From: an uncultured Flavobacteriales bacterium
Lineage (GTDB): Bacteria > Bacteroidota > Bacteroidia > Flavobacteriales > Crocinitomicaceae
Reading direction: 5' to 3'
Assembly: GCA_946480815.1 (NCBI GenBank)
Contig: CAMLLB010000034.1
Span: 1 to 40,366 of the forward strand
Length of the DNA stretch: 40,366 nucleotides
Shown here: positions 26,254 to 31,858 of the stretch, in pieces
How positions within the stretch are numbered: the stretch's first letter is position 1
Layout of the letters: every line of letters begins with the position of its first letter
Notes under the pieces: generated by a model
Seen by the model: the letters and a program-made list of their open reading frames with translations, nothing else
Told to the model about the DNA's origin: nothing
Databases searched by the model: none
Made by a program: the position numbers and the translations under genes

Positions 26254-26337
26254 GCTCGAATGGTGGAATTGGTAGACACGCCGGACTTAAAATCCTGTGA
26301 CCATCTGGTCGTGCGGGTTCAAGTCCCGCTTCGAGTA
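26254..26337 (+). tRNA. tRNA-Leu (anticodon TAA)
   Basis: 84 bases, class II with a long variable arm. Acceptor GCTCGAA/TTCGAGT (first pair G-T), D-stem GTG/CAC, anticodon stem CCGGA/TCCTG with loop CTTAAAA (TAA at 26288-26290), variable arm GACC/GGTC, T-arm GCGGG TTCAAGT CCCGC, discriminator A. No encoded CCA. Pair 28-42 (26282 and 26296) is a C-T mismatch. The part from the variable arm on (26303-26337) is repeated downstream. Confidence 0.95.
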
Positions 26338-26340
26338 CAA

Positions 26341-26400
26341 TGAGCGCTTCCAGCTCATGAGATTAAGCCCTGATTTTCCTCGGAAAGTTAGGGCTTTTTT
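26341..26400 (+). terminator. Terminator of tRNA-Leu
   Basis: A small hairpin TGAGC/GCTCA (26341-26357) is followed by AAGCCCT (26365-26371) and AGGGCTT (26390-26396) with a T run to 26400. The same block is copied with the tRNA tail in the next two repeat units. Confidence 0.8.
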
Positions 26401-26412
26401 GATTTTAAGAAT

Positions 26413-26537
26413 ATCTGGTCGTGCGGGTTCATCCCGATAGCTATCGGGACCCGCTTCGAGTACAATGAGCGCTTCCAGCTCATGAGATTAAGCCCTGATT
26501 TTCCTCGGAAAGTTAGGGCTTTTTTGATTTTAAGAAT
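26413..26537 (+). repeat. tRNA-Leu tail repeat, unit 2 (125 bp)
   Basis: Copies the tRNA-Leu variable-arm-to-3'-end segment and its terminator, matching unit 1 (26303-26412, 110 bp) except that the T-loop AGT is replaced by the 18-bp palindrome TCCCGATAGCTATCGGGA (26432-26449), exactly accounting for the 15-bp length difference. The 505-bp stretch 26338-26842 between tRNA-Leu and the nuclease gene consists almost wholly of these units. Confidence 0.92.
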
Positions 26538-26662
26538 ATCTGGTCGTGCGGGTTCATCCCGATAGCTATCGGGACCCGCTTCGAGTACAATGAGCGCTTC
26601 CAGCTCATGAGATTAAGCCTTGATTTTCTTAGGAAAGTTAGGGCTTTTTTGATTTTAGGAAT
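26538..26662 (+). repeat. tRNA-Leu tail repeat, unit 3 (125 bp)
   Basis: Tandem copy of unit 2 with about four substitutions (CCTTGATTTTCTTAGG for CCCTGATTTTCCTCGG; TTTTAGGAATA for TTTTAAGAATA). The palindrome is at 26557-26574, intact. The first terminator stem is weakened by the CCC-to-CCT change. Confidence 0.92.
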
Positions 26663-26802
26663 ATCTGGTCGTGCGGGTCATCCCGATAGCTATTGGGACC
26701 CGCTTCGAGTACAAGAGAAATGAAGGAAGAGTAACATCTTCCTTTTTTGTTCTAAGAGCTTGTAGATTGGCTTCCATCTTCTACAGGAAAAGTTAAGTCC
26801 CG
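26663..26802 (+). repeat. tRNA-Leu tail repeat, unit 4, left flank of the GIY-YIG gene
   Basis: Begins with the same tRNA tail (one T lost in the T-arm, palindrome 26681-26698 with one mismatch, TATTGGGA). Directly after the tRNA 3' end (CGAGTACAA) it switches to a different sequence with the hairpin GGAAGA-GTAACA-TCTTCC-TTTTTT (26725-26748). From 26671 to 26802 it is a direct repeat of 27123-27253. Confidence 0.9.
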
Positions 26803-26842
26803 TTTGGATTTACACCTGCGGGAATTTTCATTATATTTAGTT

Positions 26843-27142
26843 ATGGCTACTATTTACATTTTATATTCACCAAGTATTGATCAATTTTACATCGGGAGTT
26901 GTTTGGATCTGAAACAAAGATTGGAACAACATTTAAACAAATCATACCAGGTTGGATTTACTCATCGAGCTAATGACTGGGAATTATTCTATTCAATTGA
27001 AGGCTTGGAATATAATATAGCAAGAATGATTGAACAATATATTAAGAAAATGAAATCCAGGAAATATCTCCAAAATCTAAAAACTTATCCGGAAATAAAG
27101 GAAAAACTCATAGAAAAATACCGTGCGGGTTCATCCCGATAG
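26843..27142 (+). CDS. Small GIY-YIG endonuclease (URI family)
   Basis: 99 residues from the ATG at 26843. A single GIY-YIG nuclease domain: IYILYS (residues 4-9) and FYIGSC (15-20) form the GIY...YIG pair, Arg26 in LKQRLEQH is the conserved catalytic Arg, and Glu64 in ARMIEQYIKKMKSRK the metal-binding Glu; Lys68 and Lys72 are also typical. The domain nicks or cuts DNA; the family contains homing endonucleases, UvrC and unassigned short proteins like this one. Flanked by about 131-bp direct repeats carrying tRNA-Leu tails; its last residues (RAGSSR) are translated from the tRNA T-arm and its TAG stop lies inside the palindrome. TATATTTA (26832-26839), three bases before the ATG, is a possible -7 box. 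Confidence 0.88.
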   Translation: MATIYILYSPSIDQFYIGSCLDLKQRLEQHLNKSYQVGFTHRANDWELFYSIEGLEYNIARMIEQYIKKMKSRKYLQNLKTYPEIKEKLIEKYRAGSSR

Positions 27143-27253
27143 CTATCGGGACCCGCTTCGAGTACAAGAGAAATGAAGGAAGAGTAACCTCTTCCTTGTT
27201 TTGTTCTAAGAGCTTGTAGATGGCTTCCATCTTCAACAGGAAACGAAATCCCG
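27123..27253 (+). repeat. tRNA-Leu tail repeat, unit 5, right flank of the GIY-YIG gene
   Basis: Direct repeat of 26671-26802 with few differences: tRNA tail from GTGCGGG, perfect palindrome at 27134-27151, tRNA 3' end, then the hairpin GGAAGAG-TAAC-CTCTTCC and the TCTAAGAGCTTGTAGAT block. Its first 20 bases also encode the end of the nuclease. Confidence 0.92.
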
Positions 27254-27282
27254 AATGTCTTTGATGTTCGGGATTTTTTTTT
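27246..27282 (+). terminator. Rho-independent terminator after the GIY-YIG cassette
   Basis: AAATCCCGAA (27246-27255) and TTCGGGATTT (27267-27276) with a T run to 27282. The left flank repeat ends with a corresponding weaker hairpin (TCCCG 26798-26802, CGGGA 26819-26823). Confidence 0.88.
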
Positions 27283-27321
27283 ATCCAAATCAACATTTTC
27301 AATCACTCAAAAAATCATTTA

Positions 27322-27933
27322 TTACATTTTCACTTTAATTTCTTTAACATAAAAACGCTTCCAAATACCTTTTTCTTTTTTTAAAACATAAACCCAAAAT
27401 GACTCCCGATCAATATTACTTTCAAATATCTCCATATAGATATATTTTCCATTTTCAGACAGAATTGGTTCTGAAACCGAAAAGTACCACTGAAAAGAAG
27501 CAGGAATAAGCGCGTGAGTATCCTCTAATTGAAATCGTTCATACTCCTTGTACCAATACCTGACCGTATTTGCATTTACAAAACCATACTTTTTAAGTAT
27601 GACAGGACTCAGAGGATGAACAGTCGATTTACTCAACTCATCCTTTGTAAAATACTTGAGCAAATCAATATCATTAACTGACTCTTCAAAATCATTCTTA
27701 TCACTTAAATAATAGATAGGACGATGTATCGTTACTATTTCTGATGTCACAGAATCAAATTCTATTCGATTCCATTCGATTCTATCATCCAATCTCTCGA
27801 CTAATTCAATAGAAAAAGAAATCAACGTATCTTTCTCAAATAATACTCCTGTATTCTTTTTGTTGATTTTTTGCGGATCATTACAACTTGTAAACAATAG
27901 CAAGATTAATAGGCAGGTTAAATATTTATTCAT
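27322..27933 (-). CDS. Lipoprotein of unknown function
   Basis: 203 residues from the ATG at 27933 (a TTG at 27939 overlaps the promoter box). Lipoprotein signal MNKYLTCLLILLLFTSC with Cys17. The mature protein is rich in charged and aromatic residues (DRIEWNRIEFDSVTSEIVTI, YWYKEYERFQL, FQWYFSVSEPILSENGKYIY) and looks like a beta-rich domain; I recognise no family. It is visibly more AT-rich than its neighbours and sits beside the nuclease cassette, so it may be recently acquired (inference). Monocistronic with a good promoter. Confidence 0.72.
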   Translation of the reverse strand: MNKYLTCLLILLLFTSCNDPQKINKKNTGVLFEKDTLISFSIELVERLDDRIEWNRIEFDSVTSEIVTIHRPIYYLSDKNDFEESVNDIDLLKYFTKDELSKSTVHPLSPVILKKYGFVNANTVRYWYKEYERFQLEDTHALIPASFQWYFSVSEPILSENGKYIYMEIFESNIDRESFWVYVLKKEKGIWKRFYVKEIKVKM

Positions 27934-27936
27934 TTT

Positions 27937-27966
27937 CAAATATAGTCACTTATCCTCAGCCTCAAA
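27937..27966 (-). promoter_or_regulatory. Promoter of the lipoprotein gene (TTTG-N18-TATATTTG)
   Basis: Minus strand: TTTG (27966-27963), 18 bases, TATATTTG (27944-27937), an exact match to both boxes. Only three bases separate it from the ATG, so the message should be leaderless. Confidence 0.7.
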
Positions 27967-28050
27967 ACAAATTCTGAACAATCATTTGAAGAAGTAAACC
28001 AATATTCAATTAGTAAATCTTTCCCGTAAAAACCTTACGATCTTCCGGTG

Positions 28051-28058
28051 TAAATTTG
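28051..28058 (+). promoter_or_regulatory. -7 box (TAAATTTG)
   Basis: Exact TAnnTTTG, 25 bases before the start of the 114-residue protein gene. Confidence 0.5.
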
Positions 28059-28083
28059 TTCCTCTAATTAATCACTTAAACCA

Positions 28084-28428
28084 ATGGAACACATTCTCCA
28101 GGACCTGGACCGCTATTTTCAGCATGCCAAAAGAACCCAACTCAACACTTTTACTTCGGCGAGTGTTATGGCAAACAATGCCACAAAAGCAATTGCCGGT
28201 TTGAAAACCTTACTTAACGATCCGGTTTACTCCATGTACGAACCTTTTCTGGAAGACGTCATTACCGGACTTTCGAAAGCCACGGGAATTTATGAAAAAT
28301 ACTGTGAGTCCCTGGATCCCGAATTGAAAGGAAACGACCAGTTATTTATCAATTTGAATCATGCCGTGTACAACAACCTGGACAGTTTTCTGCAGGTATT
28401 TTACCACACCGATGAAGAACACCTATAA
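28084..28428 (+). CDS. Small cytoplasmic helical protein of unknown function
   Basis: 114 residues, no signal peptide, membrane helix or cysteine-rich motif (one Cys). The sequence reads as four or five amphipathic helices (ILQDLDRYFQHAKRTQLNTF, ANNATKAIAGLKTLLN, FLEDVITGLSKATGIYEKYC, LNHAVYNNLDSFLQVFYH), perhaps a helical bundle. I recognise no family. Its own -7 box lies upstream, and the base composition resembles core genes, which argues that it is a real gene. No operon partners. The 223 bases after it, up to the T9SS gene, hold nothing recognisable except a weak promoter box. Confidence 0.65.
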   Translation: MEHILQDLDRYFQHAKRTQLNTFTSASVMANNATKAIAGLKTLLNDPVYSMYEPFLEDVITGLSKATGIYEKYCESLDPELKGNDQLFINLNHAVYNNLDSFLQVFYHTDEEHL

Positions 28429-28626
28429 GGATTCTCCCCATTTTTCATTCACCGAACTACCAGAATATGCCTTTTTAGTACATTTTTTTTAAGCCCGATA
28501 AAATTCCACTAATTCACTAGGGGAATCAAGGATTCAGAAATGATCAGGCAATCAGAATATTACCTGTTATCCCCTTATTTTGCCATCCATAAGTCAATAA
28601 AATTTTTTATTTCATTACTGATTCTT

Positions 28627-28634
28627 TATTTTTA
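28627..28634 (+). promoter_or_regulatory. Possible -7 box (TATTTTTA)
   Basis: TATTTTTA differs from TAnnTTTG only in the last base and lies 17 bases before the ATG of the T9SS anchor-domain protein. Confidence 0.35.
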
Positions 28635-28651
28635 CATCAAATAAAAAAACT

Positions 28652-30442
28652 ATGAAAAAAGTATACTTAGGCTTATTTACTTTAGTTATTGCGGGCTCAG
28701 CTTCAGCTCAGCTAATGAACAAGAACTTGCGTAGTGCGCAAAAAATTCAAAACATCGGTGAAGTTCCGGCAAAGGCAACTCACAATTCGGAGAAGGCAGT
28801 TGCTTTCTGGACAAACAATTTCTCCACTTCATCTGACTGGGTTATTGCCAATGCAGGAGCTTCAGGATCACCTGCTCACACTTTGGGAGACTGGGCTATC
28901 ACAACAGACCTTAATGCGATTCCGGTTACAGCTTTGGAACCTGCCGGTCATACAACAGCGGCTAATGGTTATGCATTGATTAATTCAGATGCTGCAGGAG
29001 CAGGACAAACTCAAAATGCAACGATCGTTACTTCAGGTACTATTAACTGTACAGGAAAACCAAACGTTTCGCTTATTTTCGAACAATCTACCCGTCACTT
29101 CCAGGAGTTGTATTATGTAGTTGTTTCTAATGATAACGGTGCTACATGGACAGATTTCCAGGTAAATACATCAATGGCAGTAAACACGAACTCTGCGAAC
29201 CCTTCAATTGCTCAGGTGAACATTTCTTCAGTTGCAGCAAACCAGGCAAACGTAAAGATCGGTTTCCGTTACGTAGGTGCTTATGACTGGTTCTGGGCAG
29301 TAGACGACGTACAAATGGTAGAAACTGATAACTACGATTTGGCAGCTACAGGATACTATTGGGGAGTTGAAGGAACTTGGGGAGCACGTTTACCGTACTA
29401 CCAAACTCCGATCGCTCAGATCAACCCGATCCATTTTGCAGGATTGGTTGAGAACATCGGTGCGATGACTCAGTCTGATGTTACATTTAATGCAATTATC
29501 GCTTCTGCGGGATACAATCAAACAAGTCCACAAGGCACATTGGCTCCAAATGCGTCAGACACATTTGATATCGCAACTACATTTACTCCTGCAGCTTCAG
29601 TTGCAAGCTTCTCCGTTGCTGGTACTGCAGCTTCAGGTCAAACAGATGCTAACTCTGCAGACAACGTAGCTCCGGCTTTAACTTTCGCTACGACTCAAAC
29701 AACTTATGCTCGTGATGCGCAAACAGTTCAGGCTGGTTCTTACAACCAGGGTGAAGGTTACGAAATGGGTAACATCTTTGATATTACAACAAACCAAACA
29801 TTGACAGGTGTTGATGTATTCGTTGCTGCAACTTCAACTGCAAACTGCCAGATCTATGGTTTGTTATATACGATTGATGCCGGAACAGGTGATTTCGTTT
29901 ACGGAGCTCCTACAGCACTTCACACAGTAACTGCAGGTGAATTAGGAACAATGATTACACTTCCTTTGAGCTCTTCATTCCCATTAACTGCAGGTAACTC
30001 TTACCTATTGGTAGTTGGTTCTTACGGTGATGGTGGTGCAACAGATGATTTCGTTGTTGGAACTTCAGGTATTTCTGAAGCACAAACTACATTCTATTTG
30101 GATGGAAATGAGAACACAGGTACTTGGTACTACTCTACTTCTACTCCAATGGTACGTATGAACTTCAACCCTTCATTGTCAGTTGCTGAAAATGCTGCTA
30201 ACGTAAATGTTGCGATTTACCCGAACCCAGTTGTTAGTGAAGCTACAATTGAAGTAAACGGTGCTGCTGCTTCTACAATTACTGTAGTTGACTTAGCTGG
30301 TAAAACAGTTTATTCTTCAGCTGTTGCTGAAGGAACTTCTAAAGTATCTTTCTCTACAACAAACTTCTCTGCAGGAGTTTACACAGTAAATGTTGCTACA
30401 AGCGCAGGAACTGTTACTAAGAAAATGGTTGTTAAGAACTAA
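28652..30442 (+). CDS. Secreted anchor-J-like (jelly-roll) protein with T9SS sorting domain
   Basis: 596 residues, Ala/Thr/Ser/Asn-rich. Signal peptide MKKVYLGLFTLVIAGSASAQ. Residues about 50-228 resemble a choice-of-anchor J / MAM-like jelly roll (FWTNNFSTSSDWVIAN, ANGYALINSDAAG, ELYYVVVSNDNGATW, GFRYVGAYDWFWAVDDVQMV). A middle Ig-like part and a further beta domain (about 352-505) follow. The C-terminus is a canonical T9SS type A sorting domain (VAIYPNPVVSEATIEVNG, VVDLAGKTVYS, FSAGVYTVNVATSAG, KKMVVKN). Codon choice is uniform (GCA/GCT, ACA, GGT), unlike most neighbours and like etfA/etfB, suggesting high expression (inference). A strong terminator follows. Confidence 0.88.
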   Translation: MKKVYLGLFTLVIAGSASAQLMNKNLRSAQKIQNIGEVPAKATHNSEKAVAFWTNNFSTSSDWVIANAGASGSPAHTLGDWAITTDLNAIPVTALEPAGHTTAANGYALINSDAAGAGQTQNATIVTSGTINCTGKPNVSLIFEQSTRHFQELYYVVVSNDNGATWTDFQVNTSMAVNTNSANPSIAQVNISSVAANQANVKIGFRYVGAYDWFWAVDDVQMVETDNYDLAATGYYWGVEGTWGARLPYYQTPIAQINPIHFAGLVENIGAMTQSDVTFNAIIASAGYNQTSPQGTLAPNASDTFDIATTFTPAASVASFSVAGTAASGQTDANSADNVAPALTFATTQTTYARDAQTVQAGSYNQGEGYEMGNIFDITTNQTLTGVDVFVAATSTANCQIYGLLYTIDAGTGDFVYGAPTALHTVTAGELGTMITLPLSSSFPLTAGNSYLLVVGSYGDGGATDDFVVGTSGISEAQTTFYLDGNENTGTWYYSTSTPMVRMNFNPSLSVAENAANVNVAIYPNPVVSEATIEVNGAAASTITVVDLAGKTVYSSAVAEGTSKVSFSTTNFSAGVYTVNVATSAGTVTKKMVVKN

Positions 30443-30458
30443 TAACTTATTATAAAAT

Positions 30459-30493
30459 AAAAGACCCGGTCCTGAAACAGGCCGGGTCTTTTT
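30459..30493 (+). terminator. Rho-independent terminator
   Basis: AAAAGACCCGG (30459-30469) and CCGGGTCTTTT (30482-30492), an 11-bp stem with a 12-base loop and Ts. Confidence 0.92.
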
Positions 30494-30877
30494 GTTTTGT
30501 TCAAAGAGGTTCAAAAGTTCAAAGAATAAAGCAATTTGATAGTGTTTTATTTAGTCTTCTCAAACTGTGTTTGCTCTTTTCAAAAGCTACGCTTACCCTA
30601 AATTACTTTCTCATAATCTGCCAGCTGGCGGACGTAATCTGGCCTTCAAAAAAATGTTTCCCTTTTAAAGTCAATCCTCTTTGATGAACTGCACTAACGC
30701 TTGTCTTTCGCATCAAGCAATTTGTCATTGCTTTGCTGCGCCTATGCTGTAGCTTCTGCGTAAGCATTCAGTCTTCACCAGCCATTGCTGGTTCTTATCA
30801 AAAGCTATTCGCTTTTCCTAAATTACTTTCGCACTAACGTTTGTCATAATTTGGTCTTCAAAAGCTGCGCTTTTTCT
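30494..30877. repeat. Gene-free mosaic of degenerate short repeats
   Basis: No convincing ORF. Recurrent phrases: CAAAAGCTACGCTT (30581), CAAAAGCTATTCGCTT (30799) and TCAAAAGCTGCGCTT; CCTAAATTACTTTC twice (30597, 30817); GCACTAACGCTTGTC and GCACTAACGTTTGTC; TAATCTGGCCTTCAAAA and TAATTTGGTCTTCAAAA; tandem GTTCAAAG units near 30499-30524; and the palindrome TCTGCCAGCTGGCGGA (30617-30632). It resembles decayed insertions of dispersed repeats between two housekeeping genes. Confidence 0.7.
30735..30767 (+). repeat. 33-base dispersed repeat, intergenic copy
   Basis: Begins GCTGCGCCTATGCTGTAGCT and ends GCGTAAGCAT; 30 of 33 bases match the copy inside the glycosyltransferase gene (20033-20065). 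Confidence 0.8.
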
Positions 30878-30885
30878 TATATTTG
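30878..30885 (+). promoter_or_regulatory. -7 box (TATATTTG) of fabD
   Basis: Exact TAnnTTTG, 20 bases before the ATG; a TTTG at 30850-30853 is 24 bases upstream, slightly further than usual. Confidence 0.55.
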
Positions 30886-30905
30886 CCACCTCGAAAAAAC
30901 AAATT

Positions 30906-31787
30906 ATGAAAGCATATGTATTCCCCGGACAAGGTGCTCAATTCTCTGGAATGGGAAAAGACCTGTACGATTCCTCTGATCTGGCAAAAAAACTATTTGC
31001 TCAGGCGAATGAAATCCTTGGATTTGACATCCAAAAAATCATGTTTGAAGGATCTGATGAAGAATTAAAGCAAACAAAGGTTACACAACCCGCAATTTTC
31101 CTGCACTCAACAATTCTTGCTGCGTGTTTGGGAGACAGCTTTAAACCGGACATGGTAGCAGGACACTCTTTGGGAGAGATTTCTTCATTGGTAGCAAACA
31201 AAACACTTTCATTCGAAGATGGATTGCGTTTGGTTTACAAAAGAGCATTGGCAATGCAGGCTGCCTGTGAAGCTGTTCCATCCACAATGGCCGCAATCCT
31301 TGGACTCGAAGACCAGGTAGTAGAAGACATCTGTAAATCCATTGACGGGATCGTTGTAGCGGCAAATTACAACTGTCCGGGACAATTGGTTATTTCAGGA
31401 GCTATTCCTGCGGTTGAAGAAGCATGTGCAAAACTAACTGAAGCAGGAGCAAAACGCGCTATGATCCTTCAGGTTGGTGGAGCTTTCCATTCACCTTTAA
31501 TGGAACCGGCAAGAGAAGAATTGGCGAAAGCAATTGAATCAACTACATTCAGCACCCCGATCTGTCCGGTATATCAAAATACCATAGCAAAGGCCGTAAC
31601 AGATCCGAATGAGATCAAGAAGAATTTGATCGATCAATTGACAGCTCCGGTCCGCTGGACACAAATCATGCAGCAGATGATCGCTGACGGCGCAACTGAA
31701 GTTATCGAAGTTGGTCCCGGAAAAGTATTGCAAGGATTGTTCAAAAAAGTGGATCGCGCATTCCCTACATCCAGCGCAGAGATATAA
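30906..31787 (+). CDS. fabD: Malonyl-CoA:acyl carrier protein transacylase
   Basis: 293 residues, the usual length. FabD transfers malonyl from CoA to ACP, supplying fatty acid synthesis. Visible landmarks: PGQGAQFSGMGKDLY at the N-terminus, the nucleophile Ser88 in GHSLGE, the Arg of YKRALAMQ, the catalytic His195 in GGAFHSPLM, and the C-terminal EVGPGKVLQGLFKK. It stands alone rather than in a fab cluster, with its own -7 box, and ends in a palindromic bidirectional terminator shared with convergent pdhB. Confidence 0.96.
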   Translation: MKAYVFPGQGAQFSGMGKDLYDSSDLAKKLFAQANEILGFDIQKIMFEGSDEELKQTKVTQPAIFLHSTILAACLGDSFKPDMVAGHSLGEISSLVANKTLSFEDGLRLVYKRALAMQAACEAVPSTMAAILGLEDQVVEDICKSIDGIVVAANYNCPGQLVISGAIPAVEEACAKLTEAGAKRAMILQVGGAFHSPLMEPAREELAKAIESTTFSTPICPVYQNTIAKAVTDPNEIKKNLIDQLTAPVRWTQIMQQMIADGATEVIEVGPGKVLQGLFKKVDRAFPTSSAEI

Positions 31788-31798
31788 ACACACCCAAT

Positions 31799-31844
31799 AT
31801 AAAAACAGTAGGGGCGCGATTAATCGCGCCCCTACTGTTTTTAT
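31799..31844. terminator. 46-bp perfect palindrome, bidirectional terminator (GGGGCGCGATT family)
   Basis: ATAAAAACAGTAGGGGCGCG plus ATT, followed by its exact reverse complement. It lies between convergent fabD and pdhB, with a T run on each strand. A second member forms the end of the window (40299-40366). Confidence 0.92.
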
Positions 31845-31858
31845 CAACTACGTATTTT

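Noticed and set aside
26303..27253. CRISPR array
   Set aside because: Units are 110-131 bp and nearly identical throughout, without unique spacers, and no cas genes are present.
27085..27306. Two minus-strand ORFs over the right flank repeat
   Set aside because: They lie across the tRNA tail, the palindrome and the terminator; no family resemblance and no promoter.
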